Assembly (NCBI RefSeq): GCF_003254585.1
Contig: NZ_QJGZ01000041.1
Coordinates: forward strand, 434,001 to 498,000
DNA length: 64,000 nucleotides
From: Flavobacterium sharifuzzamanii
GTDB lineage: Bacteria; Bacteroidota; Bacteroidia; Flavobacteriales; Flavobacteriaceae
Direction: 5' to 3'
This document shows, piece by piece, positions 42,976 to 53,094 of the stretch. Each line of letters opens with the position of its first letter. The first letter of the stretch is position 1. The notes under the pieces were generated by a model, which saw nothing but the letters and a program-made list of their open reading frames with translations, was not told where the DNA came from and ran no database searches. The position numbers and the translations under genes were made by a program.

Positions 42976-43600
42976 GCCTTTTACTAGGATAAAGGTCGAA
43001 TTATTGCAAAACATGGCATATATAGAAAAGATAAAGTGTAAATGACAATGTGAGAATTCAATTTTAAGAGTGTATTTGACTTAGATGCCATTTTCCTTCA
43101 TATATGCAGGCAGTGTTGAAAAGATCAAATATTTGCGGACATTATTTCTGCTTGTTTTGATGCTTGGTCCCCTCTAAAGTCTTTAAGATAAAAAAGCAAT
43201 CTCAGATCTTAGAATTGCATATAAAAAAGACTTAGTGATGATTTTTATAAAAAAAACGACCTTTTTCCCAATTTTAGAAGATGAAATTTCGTTTTTTCTT
43301 GCTTATAATTCTTATTAAAAGTAAGGTATTTTTTATAAATTTATTGAAAATAAGATTTTTCCTTCGTTAAAAATTATTATCAATAATGTAAAAAAAGTAG
43401 GGTAAAAATATCATATTCTTTATTTTTTGGTTTTTATGAAAAATCAGGATTTTGGTATCGTAATTATTTAAAAAATAGCTATTTACGAGGTGTTTGGTGC
43501 TACTACCACGTTGTAGTTTTAATATTTTTTGCTAGAGTTTTTCTCTATAAATATAGTGTAGTGTTATTTTTTAAAATTAACTTTTCTTTAGTACTATTTT
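42976..43600. other. Long AT-rich non-coding stretch between the two sus operons
   Basis: Part of a 975-bp gap (42799-43773). I find no reading frame with codon use or length that supports a gene. A short minus-strand stretch near 43130-43210 reads like protein for about 27 residues between stops (including KDFRGDQASKQAEIM) and may be a decayed remnant. The right side of the gap holds the susC-2 control region. Confidence 0.4.
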
Positions 43601-43647
43601 TTGTTTTTGTAAATATTTAAAAATCAATATATTATGTTTTTTTTGAT

Positions 43648-43691
43648 GTGTTTTTATAATATTATTTTTTTCGATTTGATGTGTTTTTGTA
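43648..43691 (+). promoter_or_regulatory. Paired GTGTTTTTGTA direct repeats upstream of susC-2
   Basis: Copies at 43648-43658 (GTGTTTTTATA, one mismatch) and 43681-43691 (exact), 33 bp start-to-start, the same spacing as at susC-1. The second copy lies 46 bp (start-to-start) from the -7 box, against 47 bp at susC-1. A possible third copy with one mismatch is at 43601-43611. Confidence 0.55.
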
Positions 43692-43726
43692 ATGATTTTT
43701 GCCTGTGAAAAGTAAAAATTTAGTTT

Positions 43727-43734
43727 TAGTATTG
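43727..43734 (+). promoter_or_regulatory. -7 box of the susC-2 operon
   Basis: Reads TAGTATTG then C, the same ATTGC variant of TAnnTTTG as at susC-1. The identical 61-nt leader segment begins within it at 43731. Confidence 0.5.
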
Positions 43735-43773
43735 CATCAAATTACTAATTAATTAACCAAAATTTTTAGAAAA

Positions 43774-46700
43774 ATGAAATTAACAAAATTACTTGTTTTT
43801 TGTATTTCATCTTTGTTATTCTCGGTTATAGCTGTGGCTCAGGATGTCACAGTAAATGGAATAATTAACGATGAAAATGGTTTGCCTGTTCCAGGCGCAA
43901 CAGTTTTATTAAAAGGTACTACAAAGTCTACTGCGTCAGACTTTGACGGAAAGTTCCAGATTCAGGCACCTTCAAACGGATCATTAACAATTACTTTTAT
44001 TGGTTACTCTACAGTAACAGAAGCAGTAAACGGAAGAACAAAAATTACAATTCAATTAAAACCAGAATCACAATCTTTAAATGAGGTTGTAGTTGTTGGA
44101 TATGGTACTCAAAAGAAATCTGTTGTAACTGGAGCAATCTCTAGTGTAAAATCGGCTGATCTTGAAAAAGTACCAAACGGAAGAGTTGAACAGGCCTTAC
44201 AGGGTAGAGTAGCAGGGGTTTCTGTTGCTGCAGTTTCTGGACAGCCAGGTGAAAAGTCTAAAGTTCGTGTTAGAGGTATCACTACATTTAGAGAAGGTGG
44301 AAACGATCCTTTATGGGTTGTTGACGGTATCGCTGTAGATGCAAACGCAATTGGTTTTATCAACCAAAGTGATATTGAGTCTATCGAGGTGCTTAAAGAT
44401 GCTGCTTCTGCTGCAATCTATGGTACTCGTGCAGCTACAGGGGTTATCTTAGTTACAACTAAAAAAGGTAAATCAGGAAAAATTTCTGTAAACTATAATG
44501 GTTTTGCTGGTATATCTGCTCCGGCTAAAAAATTAGATATGTTGAATGCTACTCAGTATGCAACTGTAATGAATGAAAAATCTTTAAATGACGGAGGAGC
44601 TATTAAATATCCTAATCCTTCAGCATTAGGAAAAGGTACAAATTGGCAGGATGCAATCTTTAATGATTCTGCTTTCAGATACACACATGAATTAAGTATT
44701 AGTGGTGGTGGTGAAAAATCTACTTTCTACGCTTCTTTCGGAATTCAAGATCAGGAAGGTATCGTTACTACAGATATTTCTAACTATACTAAGAAAAACT
44801 TCAGATTAAACTCTACACACAAAATTTCTGATTACTTTACTTTCGGACAAACTTTTGGATATACACATCAAAAAACAAAAGGTATTGGTAATACAAACAG
44901 TGAGTTTGGTGGACCTTTAAGCTCTGCGATCAATTTAGATCCGCTTACTCCACTTGTAGTTACTGATCCGACGGAAGCAAATTCAGGATTTTATACTAAT
45001 CCAAATGTTGTTAGAGATGCAAATGGTAATCCTTACGGAATATCTTCTTTAGTACAACAAGAGATGACAAACCCTCTTGGGTATATCCAAACAAGATTAG
45101 GAGGATACAGCTGGTCAGATGATTTTGTTGGTAATGCTTATTTAGAGGCTAACATTACAAGTCACTTAAAATTTAGAACTACTCTTGGTGGTAAGTTAGC
45201 TTATTGGGGAGATCAAATGTTTACTCCAGTTTTCTTCTTGAACCCAAACATGAAAGCTGATAGAAATAACTACAGCCAAAACAACAATAAATCTTTAGCA
45301 TGGACACTTGAAAATACTTTAAGCTATGCTAACAAATTTGGTGATCACAACGTAAGTGTTTTAGCTGGACAAGGAGCTTATGTTGAAAATATTGGTGGCT
45401 CTATTGGAGTAACAATGTTCGGATTGCCAATTACAAGCTACAAAGATGCTTCTTTTAACTTTGATATTCCTCAATCGGATAGAGTTAACAGAGCAAGTGA
45501 TTTTGTAGAGCACAAATTATCTTCATTGTTTTTGCGTGCTAACTACGATTACATGGAAAAATATCTTTTTACTGGTATTGTTCGTCGTGATGGATCAACT
45601 CGTTTTGGTGAAAACAATAAATGGGGAGTTTTCCCTTCATTCTCTTTAGGATGGGTACTTTCAAAAGAAGGTTTCTGGAAAGAAAACAATGTAGTTAATA
45701 CTTTAAAACTACGTGGAGGTTACGGAGTTGTAGGTAATGATAACATTGATGACTTCAAATATAGAGCTTTAGTTGTTGGTGGTTATAACTATGCTGTTGG
45801 AACTTCAGGAGGTATTACAACTGGATATGGAAACTCGACTCTTCCAAATGCAAACTTAGGATGGGAAGAAACTTCTCAAACTACTGTTGGTCTTGATGCA
45901 AAATTATTTAATGATTTTTCTCTTACACTTGATTACTACAAGAAAACAACAAAAGGTATCTTGAGAAACGTAGTAATTCCTGGATATGTTGGAGTAGTTG
46001 ACGCGCCATCTGCAAACATTGCTGATATGGATAACAGCGGTTTTGAAGCTGAATTAGGTTACAAGAAAAGACTTGGAGAGTTCAATTTAGGTGTTAATGC
46101 AAACTTTGCTTACTTGAAAAATGAAATTACTTATGTTGGTTCATCTACAAACTTCATTGTTGGAGATGCTTCTTTCCAATCTATGGGACCTGTAACAAGA
46201 ACACAAGTTGGACACTCATTTAACGAATTCTACGGATTTAAAACAGCAGGAATTTTCCAAAATGATGCAGAAGTTGCAGCTTACAAAAATGCAAATGGAG
46301 GCTTAATTCAGCCAAATGCTAAACCTGGAGATTTCCGTTGGGTGGATGCTAACAACGATGGAAAAATTACTGATGACGATAAACAATTCTTAGGAACTAA
46401 CATCCCTAAATATACTTTTGGTTTCACAGTAAACTTAGATTACAAAAACTTTGACTTTATGGCATTTACTCAAGGAGCTGCTGGAAGCAAAATTTTCCAA
46501 GGTTTAAGAAGGCTTGATGTATTGAATGCAAACTACCAAACAAAAGCTTTAGATCGTTGGCACGGTGAGGGAACTTCAAATGACTACCCAAGATTGACAA
46601 ATAATGATCCAAATAAAAACTACACAAACATGTCTGATTTTTATCTTGAAGATGGAAATTACCTACGTTTAAAAGTGGTAACTGTTGGATACACAATGCC

Positions 46701-46884
46701 AACTAACTTATCATCTAAAATTGGAGCAGATAAAGTTCGTTTTTACCTAACAGGAGAAAACTTAGTGACTTTTACAAAATATACTGGGTATGATCCAGAA
46801 ATTGGAGGTCAGGTTTATGGTGTAGATAAAGGAGTTTATCCACAAGCAAGATCTATTCTGTTTGGAGCTAACGTTCAATTTTAA
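43774..46884 (+). CDS. SusC-type TonB-dependent outer-membrane transporter (copy 2)
   Basis: 1036 residues. Signal peptide (1-22), carboxypeptidase-regulatory-like domain (about 25-110), SLNEVVVVGYGTQKK, plug (about 120-230: VRVRGITTFREGGNDPLWVVDGI) and beta-barrel ending ILFGANVQF. The first ~100 residues closely match the copy at 37025, while the barrel is more divergent, suggesting a related but not identical substrate. It begins the second susC-susD operon, which has no third lipoprotein gene. Confidence 0.95.
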   Translation: MKLTKLLVFCISSLLFSVIAVAQDVTVNGIINDENGLPVPGATVLLKGTTKSTASDFDGKFQIQAPSNGSLTITFIGYSTVTEAVNGRTKITIQLKPESQSLNEVVVVGYGTQKKSVVTGAISSVKSADLEKVPNGRVEQALQGRVAGVSVAAVSGQPGEKSKVRVRGITTFREGGNDPLWVVDGIAVDANAIGFINQSDIESIEVLKDAASAAIYGTRAATGVILVTTKKGKSGKISVNYNGFAGISAPAKKLDMLNATQYATVMNEKSLNDGGAIKYPNPSALGKGTNWQDAIFNDSAFRYTHELSISGGGEKSTFYASFGIQDQEGIVTTDISNYTKKNFRLNSTHKISDYFTFGQTFGYTHQKTKGIGNTNSEFGGPLSSAINLDPLTPLVVTDPTEANSGFYTNPNVVRDANGNPYGISSLVQQEMTNPLGYIQTRLGGYSWSDDFVGNAYLEANITSHLKFRTTLGGKLAYWGDQMFTPVFFLNPNMKADRNNYSQNNNKSLAWTLENTLSYANKFGDHNVSVLAGQGAYVENIGGSIGVTMFGLPITSYKDASFNFDIPQSDRVNRASDFVEHKLSSLFLRANYDYMEKYLFTGIVRRDGSTRFGENNKWGVFPSFSLGWVLSKEGFWKENNVVNTLKLRGGYGVVGNDNIDDFKYRALVVGGYNYAVGTSGGITTGYGNSTLPNANLGWEETSQTTVGLDAKLFNDFSLTLDYYKKTTKGILRNVVIPGYVGVVDAPSANIADMDNSGFEAELGYKKRLGEFNLGVNANFAYLKNEITYVGSSTNFIVGDASFQSMGPVTRTQVGHSFNEFYGFKTAGIFQNDAEVAAYKNANGGLIQPNAKPGDFRWVDANNDGKITDDDKQFLGTNIPKYTFGFTVNLDYKNFDFMAFTQGAAGSKIFQGLRRLDVLNANYQTKALDRWHGEGTSNDYPRLTNNDPNKNYTNMSDFYLEDGNYLRLKVVTVGYTMPTNLSSKIGADKVRFYLTGENLVTFTKYTGYDPEIGGQVYGVDKGVYPQARSILFGANVQF

Positions 46885-46899
46885 AAAAATTAAAGAATC

Positions 46900-48408
46900 A
46901 TGAAAACGATAAAATTTAAATATATATATGTAGCTGTGGCATTGGCAGTTCTTGGATCTTGTTCTGAGGATTTTGTGACCATCAACCCAGAAGGAAAATT
47001 TGATACAAGTACTTACTTTTCTAATGAGCAACAATGTTATGCCGCTTTAATTGGAGTTTATGATCCGATTAGAAAAAACACAGGTGGTTTTGAAAATTTA
47101 GTAGCAATGTTAAATGCTGGTTCTGATGATTTTTATGCTGGTGGAGGTAGTTCTACAGATGGAACAGGAATTCAGAATTTCTCTACACACTCGCTTACTT
47201 CAATTACCATTCCGGGAAGCTACTGGAATGATCACTATCAAGGGATCTCTAGAGCAAATATGTTGTTAGCTAAATTACCAGCTGCTTCAATGAATGATGC
47301 AGTTAGAAACAGATTTGCAGCAGAAGCAAAAACATTGCGCGCATTTTACTATTTCAACTTAGTAAGATTGTTTAAAAACATTGCATTAGTTTTAGAGCCA
47401 TTGTCTACAGAAACAATCTATAATCCTGAGCAAGTTGCACCAGAAGTAATTTATGCTCAAATTGAGAAAGATTTAACTGAAGCTATTGCAGTTTTACCAA
47501 ATAATGTAGCTAAGGATACTGAAGCAGGAAGATTTAATAAAGGAGCAGCTCAAGCACTTTTAGGGAAAGTGTATTTGTTTGAAGGTAAAAAGACAGAAGC
47601 TGCTGCAGTTTTAGCAGAAGTAAATGGTACTCCAGGAGCTGTAAATCAATATGGTAATAAATTATTAGATGATTATAGTGATTTATGGGATACATCAAAC
47701 AAATTCAACGAAGAGTCATTAATCGAAGTATCTCACAGTAGTGCAGGTAACTCTGATTGGACGTTCTGGGGGAATGGTAGAGACGAAGGTAACTCTTTAA
47801 ACATCATGGTTGGACCTAGAGGATATTCAAAAACAAAAGGTACTGATGCGCCAGATCTTCCTTCAGGATGGGCTTTCAACGTTGCAACTCAAAAATTATA
47901 TGATGCAATGCAAGGCGATCCACGTAAAGATGCTACAATTCTTGATTTAAAAGCATTAAAAGCAGCAGGTAAAGCAAATTATATCCCAGCTTACCAAGAT
48001 ACAGGATATTTCTTGAACAAATACCTTCCAAGACAGTCAGATGTTAGTACAGGTGGTGGTAACTCAGAGTTGAACTACAAACAAAACTCTTACGTAATCA
48101 GACTTGCAGATACATACTTAATGGAAGCAGAAGCTTTAGGATCTGGACCAAGAGCACAAGCATTACTTGATGCAGTTAGAGATAGAGTAAAACTACCTCA
48201 CGTTCCTGTAACGTTAGCGGCTATTAAGCATGAAAGAAGAATGGAATTAGCAGGTGAAGGACACAGATTTTTTGATTTAGTAAGATGGGGAGATGCAGCA
48301 GCTGCATTATCTGACAGAGGCTTTGACGCTGGAACAGATGAGATTTTCCCAATTCCGTACACAGAACTTAACGGTACTAAATTGAAACAAAATCCTAACT
48401 ATCAATAA
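46900..48408 (+). CDS. SusD-family glycan-binding lipoprotein (copy 2)
   Basis: 502 residues with a lipobox at VLGSC (Cys21). SusD features: YAALIGVYDPIRKNTGG, AEAKTLRAFYYFNLVRLFKNI, the helical hairpins, and the C-terminal HERRMELAGEGHRFFDLVRWGD followed by FPIPYTELNGTKLKQNPNYQ. It is a surface lipoprotein that pairs with the SusC 16 bp upstream. It is shorter than and clearly diverged from the first SusD, as expected for a different glycan or chain length. A terminator follows. Confidence 0.95.
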   Translation: MKTIKFKYIYVAVALAVLGSCSEDFVTINPEGKFDTSTYFSNEQQCYAALIGVYDPIRKNTGGFENLVAMLNAGSDDFYAGGGSSTDGTGIQNFSTHSLTSITIPGSYWNDHYQGISRANMLLAKLPAASMNDAVRNRFAAEAKTLRAFYYFNLVRLFKNIALVLEPLSTETIYNPEQVAPEVIYAQIEKDLTEAIAVLPNNVAKDTEAGRFNKGAAQALLGKVYLFEGKKTEAAAVLAEVNGTPGAVNQYGNKLLDDYSDLWDTSNKFNEESLIEVSHSSAGNSDWTFWGNGRDEGNSLNIMVGPRGYSKTKGTDAPDLPSGWAFNVATQKLYDAMQGDPRKDATILDLKALKAAGKANYIPAYQDTGYFLNKYLPRQSDVSTGGGNSELNYKQNSYVIRLADTYLMEAEALGSGPRAQALLDAVRDRVKLPHVPVTLAAIKHERRMELAGEGHRFFDLVRWGDAAAALSDRGFDAGTDEIFPIPYTELNGTKLKQNPNYQ

Positions 48409-48467
48409 AAGTTGAATTCCGACAAAAATAAAAAGTTAAGTTAAGTTTAAGTTTAAGTTTGGTTGTA

Positions 48468-48504
48468 AATAGCCCATAATCATTATGAGTATGGGCTATT
48501 TTTT
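48468..48504 (+). terminator. Rho-independent terminator after the second SusC/SusD pair
   Basis: 11-bp stem AATAGCCCATA/TATGGGCTATT, then a U-run. Preceded at 48434-48460 by a tandem TTAAGT/TTTAAG tract also seen before the 42942 terminator. It separates the sus genes from the enzyme cluster. Confidence 0.8.
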
Positions 48505-48577
48505 AAATCCTTCATAGGTAGAACTCGATTTTGATTTCTTCTAAACTTCAATTTAAAATCATAATAATTGGAAGCGA

Positions 48578-50032
48578 ATGAAAAAAAATAGTTTAAAAAT
48601 TTTATGCCTTTTGTTTTCTGCTGCAGCTTTTGCACAACAGCCAAAAACAAAAAAAGAGTTTACAACCAACGGAAAAAAAATAACCGTTTACACTACCGCA
48701 GAAAACTCAAAGTTGCGATTAACCACTACAGATAATTTAACTTTTTCTGCCGCAAAACAGCCTCTAGAAACAGAAACTTCTGTTTTTGTACAGCCAGCTA
48801 AAAAATTTCAAACTTTTATGGGAATCGGTGGAGCTATCACAGATGCTAGCGCCGAAATATTTGCTAAACTTTCAAAAGAAAAACAAGCAGAATTCTTAGA
48901 TGCTTATTACGATAAACAAAAAGGAATTGGCTATTCTTTGCTAAGAACAACAATTCAAAGTTCTGATTTTAGCAGTGGAAGCTATTCTTATATCGAAGAA
49001 GGAGACAAAGATTTGAAGACTTTTTCTATTGATCATGACAAGCAATATCGTATTCCTTTAATAAAACAAGCCATTCAGAAAGCTGGAGGAAAATTGACAA
49101 CATACGTTGCGCCTTGGTCGCCAAATGCTTTTATGAAAAGCAACAAGAATGTATTAAAAGGAGGAACTTTACTTCCTGAATACTATCAGACTTGGGCAAA
49201 TTTCTATGTAAAATTTATTAAAGCCTACGAAAAAGAAGGCATTCCAATTTGGGGAACTTCTACACAAAATGAGCCAATGGCGGTACAGACTTGGGAATCT
49301 TGTATTTATACAGCTGAAGCCGAAAGAGATTTCATCAAAAATTATCTTGGGCCAACTTTGAAAAAAGAAAACCTTGGCAATAAAAAAATTATTGTTTGGG
49401 ATCATAATCGTGATTTGATGAATTATCGTGCAAACGTAATTTACTCAGATCCTGAAGCAGCAAAATATGTTTGGGGAATGGGATTTCACTGGTACGAAAC
49501 TTGGTCAGGCGGAGCGCCAATGTTTGATAATGTTGGAAAAGTAAATGAAGCTTATCCAGATAAAAAACTGATGTTTACAGAAGGGTGTATCGAAAAATTT
49601 GACGCATCAAAATATCAATTTTGGGGTAATGCAGAACGTTACGGCACTAACATGATTCATGACTTTAATAACGGAACTGTTGCTTGGACAGACTGGAATA
49701 TTCTTTTAGACCAGAATGGTGGACCAAATCATGTTGGAAATTTCTGTTTTGCACCAATTCACGCAGACACAACAACAGGAGAATTAATCTACACGCCATC
49801 TTACTATTACATCGGACACTTTTCAAAGTTTATCCGTTTAGATGCTGTGAGAGTAAGTACTGCAGTGAGCAAAAGCGCTTTATTGAGTACCTCTTTTTTA
49901 AATGCTGATGGAACTATGGCCACTATCGTCATGAACCAATCAGCAAATGACCTTACCTACAATTTGATTATTGGAGATCAAAAGGCAGAAGTAAAAATTC
50001 CGCCACACGCTATACAAACACTTGTTTATTAA
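48578..50032 (+). CDS. GH30-family glycoside hydrolase (secreted)
   Basis: 484 residues with a signal peptide (1-19, no lipobox). GH30 (beta/alpha)8 barrel with the acid/base Glu232 in TQNEPM and nucleophile Glu335 in FTEGC; the side beta-domain follows (about 425-484). GGAITDASAEIFAKL near residues 83-97 is the usual start of the barrel. GH30 members cut beta-1,6-glucan or glucosylceramide-type and related links. With GH16 and GH3 nearby, beta-1,6-glucan is the best guess, not proven. It is the first gene of the enzyme cluster and the closest paralogue of the next gene. Confidence 0.93.
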   Translation: MKKNSLKILCLLFSAAAFAQQPKTKKEFTTNGKKITVYTTAENSKLRLTTTDNLTFSAAKQPLETETSVFVQPAKKFQTFMGIGGAITDASAEIFAKLSKEKQAEFLDAYYDKQKGIGYSLLRTTIQSSDFSSGSYSYIEEGDKDLKTFSIDHDKQYRIPLIKQAIQKAGGKLTTYVAPWSPNAFMKSNKNVLKGGTLLPEYYQTWANFYVKFIKAYEKEGIPIWGTSTQNEPMAVQTWESCIYTAEAERDFIKNYLGPTLKKENLGNKKIIVWDHNRDLMNYRANVIYSDPEAAKYVWGMGFHWYETWSGGAPMFDNVGKVNEAYPDKKLMFTEGCIEKFDASKYQFWGNAERYGTNMIHDFNNGTVAWTDWNILLDQNGGPNHVGNFCFAPIHADTTTGELIYTPSYYYIGHFSKFIRLDAVRVSTAVSKSALLSTSFLNADGTMATIVMNQSANDLTYNLIIGDQKAEVKIPPHAIQTLVY

Positions 50033-50125
50033 TATTTTGTAGTAAAGTAATGAAGAGGACTAATTTGAATCATCCATATTAGTCTTCTCTTTGCTTTTAA
50101 TTTTTAAAACGATTTTTTAAGCAAC

Positions 50126-51577
50126 ATGAAAGTTACCTCTCAAATATTTTTATCAGCCTTTGTCTTAATGCAATTAAGCTGTTTTACCTCAAAAATAACA
50201 GCTCAAAAAAATAATAAAATAAAGGTTTATACTACTGCCGAAAACACCAATTTGAAATTATCATTATCAAATGATCTAATTTCAAAAAACAACACTACAC
50301 AACAAAAAACATCAACAGTATCTATTTTAGTAAATACTGAAAAAACAGACCAGACCTTCCTGGGAATCGGTGGGGCAATTACAGATGCTAGTGCAGAAGT
50401 TTTTGCAAAATTGTCGCCAAAAAAACAACAGGAATTCTTAACGGCCTATTACGATAAAAACAAAGGTATTGGATATTCTTTGGCAAGAACAAACATTCAC
50501 AGCTGTGATTTCAGTAGTGACAGCTACACTTATATTTCTGAAGGAGACAAAGACCTTAAGACTTTTAATATTGACCACGATCGCAAATATAGAATCCCTT
50601 TAATCAAAAAAGCAATTGAAACAGCCGGCGGAAAACTAACCTTATTTGTCAGCCCATGGAGTCCCCCAGCTTTCATGAAAGACAATAATGATATTTTGCA
50701 CGGCGGCGTTTTGTTGCCTGAATTTGCTCCAGCTTGGGCATTGTATTATGCTAAATTTATAAAAGAATACGAAAAAGAAGGAATTCCAATCTGGGGATTA
50801 ACGGTTCAGAACGAACCAATGGCAAAACAAAGATGGGAATCTTGCATCTTTACTCCAGAAGCAGAAAGGGATTTTCTTAAAAATCATCTTGGTCCAACTT
50901 TAGAAAAAGAAGGTCTAGGTTCTAAAAATGTTATTATTTGGGATCATAACCGAGGAAACATGCTAACTAAAAGAGCAAATCTCGTTTTCTCAGACCCAGA
51001 AGTTTCTAAATATGCTTGGGGAATCGGATTTCATTGGTATGAAACTTGGAATGGAGGTCCGCCTCAATTCGAATCGGTAGCAAAAGTTCACGAAGCATTT
51101 CCAAACAAAAATCTACTTTTTACAGAAGGATGTATTGAAAAATTTGATGCTTCTAAATATCAGTTTTGGGGAAATGCAGAACGTTACGGAATCAATATGA
51201 TTCATGATTTTAATAATGGAACTGTAGGCTGGACAGACTGGAATATTCTATTAGATCAAAATGGAGGTCCAAACCACGTTGGTAATTTCTGTTTTGCACC
51301 GATCCATGCTGATACTACAAAAGATGAATTAATTTATACTCCGATGTATTATTATATTGGACATTTCTCAAAATTCATTAGACCAAACGCAAAAAGAGTA
51401 CTTGAAACCACAAGCGATAAATCTTTATTAAGCACTTCTTTTAAAAATTCTGACGGACAATTGATTACGATTGTAATGAATCAATCTGAAAAAGAGGTTG
51501 TTTATTCTTTAGAAAATCAAACTGGAAAAGCGACAATTACAATTCCAGCACACGCTATACAGACTATTGTATATTAA
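50126..51577 (+). CDS. GH30-family glycoside hydrolase (secreted), paralogue of the preceding gene
   Basis: 483 residues with a signal peptide (about 1-26; a Cys at residue 19 could make it a lipoprotein, but the context is not a clean lipobox). Acid/base Glu230 in VQNEPM and nucleophile Glu334 in FTEGC. It shares long nearly identical runs with the gene 93 bp upstream, mainly around both catalytic sites, while the N-terminal ~60 residues differ. This is a tandem duplication. It likely acts on the same polymer with different chain-length or side-chain preference. Confidence 0.93.
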   Translation: MKVTSQIFLSAFVLMQLSCFTSKITAQKNNKIKVYTTAENTNLKLSLSNDLISKNNTTQQKTSTVSILVNTEKTDQTFLGIGGAITDASAEVFAKLSPKKQQEFLTAYYDKNKGIGYSLARTNIHSCDFSSDSYTYISEGDKDLKTFNIDHDRKYRIPLIKKAIETAGGKLTLFVSPWSPPAFMKDNNDILHGGVLLPEFAPAWALYYAKFIKEYEKEGIPIWGLTVQNEPMAKQRWESCIFTPEAERDFLKNHLGPTLEKEGLGSKNVIIWDHNRGNMLTKRANLVFSDPEVSKYAWGIGFHWYETWNGGPPQFESVAKVHEAFPNKNLLFTEGCIEKFDASKYQFWGNAERYGINMIHDFNNGTVGWTDWNILLDQNGGPNHVGNFCFAPIHADTTKDELIYTPMYYYIGHFSKFIRPNAKRVLETTSDKSLLSTSFKNSDGQLITIVMNQSEKEVVYSLENQTGKATITIPAHAIQTIVY

Positions 51578-51606
51578 TTGTCAGACTAACTAAAAAACCA
51601 CATAAA

Positions 51607-53076
51607 ATGAAGTTTAATTTAAAGAATGCCATAAAAGCATTTTTCTTAATGGCAGTTATATTGGCTCAAGTAAAATGCTCCTCTTCAAGTGATCCTATAG
51701 AAAATACACCTATAGATCCGCCAGTGGTAAATCCTCCAGTAGTTACAAAGGATGTTGATTTCTGGCTGACAAAGGGCAATCAGAGTGCTTTACTGGAAAA
51801 ACAATCCTTGATATTAGGATTTGGTACAACAGCAAATGCTTATGCTAACATTGAAGTCAAGGATACGCAGAAGTATCAAACTATTGATGGTTTTGGATAT
51901 ACTTTGACAGGAGGAAGCGTAGACGTTATTAACCAATTAAATGCAACAAAAAGAACTGCTCTTTTGCAGGAGTTATTTGGTTCTGGAGAAAACGCAATAG
52001 GAGTAAGTTATATTAGGATCAGTATTGGGGCTTCAGATTTAAGTGCTGCGCCTTTTACTTATAATGATCTTGCAACTGGAGAAACAGATTTAAATTTAGA
52101 TAAATTTAGCTTAGAAAAAGACAAAAATCTAATCGCCATGCTGAAAGAGATCTTGGCAATTAATCCCAAAATTTTAATCTTAGCAACACCTTGGTCTGCA
52201 CCTATTTGGATGAAAGATGTTGCTAGTTTTAAAGGAGGGAAACTAAAAACAGAATATTATAATGTTTACGCTAAATATTTTGTAAAATACATTCAGCAGA
52301 TGAAAGCTGAAGGGATTACAATCGATGCAGTAACTCCTCAAAACGAACCTTTGCATGACGGAAACAATCCAAGCATGTATATGTCTGCAGCAGATCAGGC
52401 AAGTTTTATAAAAAATAGTTTAGGGCCAGCTTTTAAAGCAGCAAATCTAAATGTCAAAATTATTGCCTACGATCACAATTGCGATAATCCAAATTATCCA
52501 AAAACAATTTTGGCAGATGCAGATGCTTCTCCATTTGTAGACGGATCGGCTTTTCATTTATATGCGGGAGATATCAGTGCACTAACTGATGTGTATAATT
52601 CATACCCGACCAAAAATGTGTATTTCACAGAACAATGGACTTCTTCTGATGGGCAATTTGGAGGCGATTTAAAATGGCATCTTCGAAATGTAATTATCGG
52701 ATCGATGAGAAATTACAGTAAAAATGCATTAGAATGGAATTTGGCTAACAATGCAAATTTTGGTCCTCATACAGATGGAGGTTGTGACATGTGCAAAGGC
52801 GCTATAACTATAACTTCTAACAATAGTTTTGATCGTAATGTAGCGTATTATATTATTGCACATGCTTCAAAATTTGTCCCAATGGGATCAACTAGAATTG
52901 AAAGTAATTCAACTGGCAATTTGCAAAATGTAGCTTTTATCACTCCTTCAGGTTCTAAAGTATTGATTGTTGAAAATGATGGTGCTGCTACAGAAACCTT
53001 CAATATCAAATTTAATGGGAAATGGGTAACAACTTCGCTTGAAGGGGGATCAGTTGGGACTTATACCTGGAAATAA
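51607..53076 (+). CDS. GH30-family glycoside hydrolase lipoprotein
   Basis: 489 residues. Lipobox at VKCSSSS (Cys24) followed by a Pro-rich linker (residues ~32-47). Acid/base Glu247 in PQNEPL and nucleophile Glu342 in FTEQW. The barrel start reads GFGYTLTGGS, unlike GGAITDAS of the two upstream enzymes, so it belongs to a different GH30 branch. It is predicted to be surface-anchored, so it can act first on the polymer. It begins 29 bp after the preceding GH30 gene. Its closest relative here is the lipoprotein at 56886. Confidence 0.92.
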   Translation: MKFNLKNAIKAFFLMAVILAQVKCSSSSDPIENTPIDPPVVNPPVVTKDVDFWLTKGNQSALLEKQSLILGFGTTANAYANIEVKDTQKYQTIDGFGYTLTGGSVDVINQLNATKRTALLQELFGSGENAIGVSYIRISIGASDLSAAPFTYNDLATGETDLNLDKFSLEKDKNLIAMLKEILAINPKILILATPWSAPIWMKDVASFKGGKLKTEYYNVYAKYFVKYIQQMKAEGITIDAVTPQNEPLHDGNNPSMYMSAADQASFIKNSLGPAFKAANLNVKIIAYDHNCDNPNYPKTILADADASPFVDGSAFHLYAGDISALTDVYNSYPTKNVYFTEQWTSSDGQFGGDLKWHLRNVIIGSMRNYSKNALEWNLANNANFGPHTDGGCDMCKGAITITSNNSFDRNVAYYIIAHASKFVPMGSTRIESNSTGNLQNVAFITPSGSKVLIVENDGAATETFNIKFNGKWVTTSLEGGSVGTYTWK

Positions 53077-53094
53077 ATTTAGAAACCTTTCGAT

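Noticed and set aside
43130..43210. Short minus-strand protein-like stretch in the 975-bp gap
   Set aside because: Only about 27 codons between stops, no start and no recognisable family; not reported as a pseudogene.
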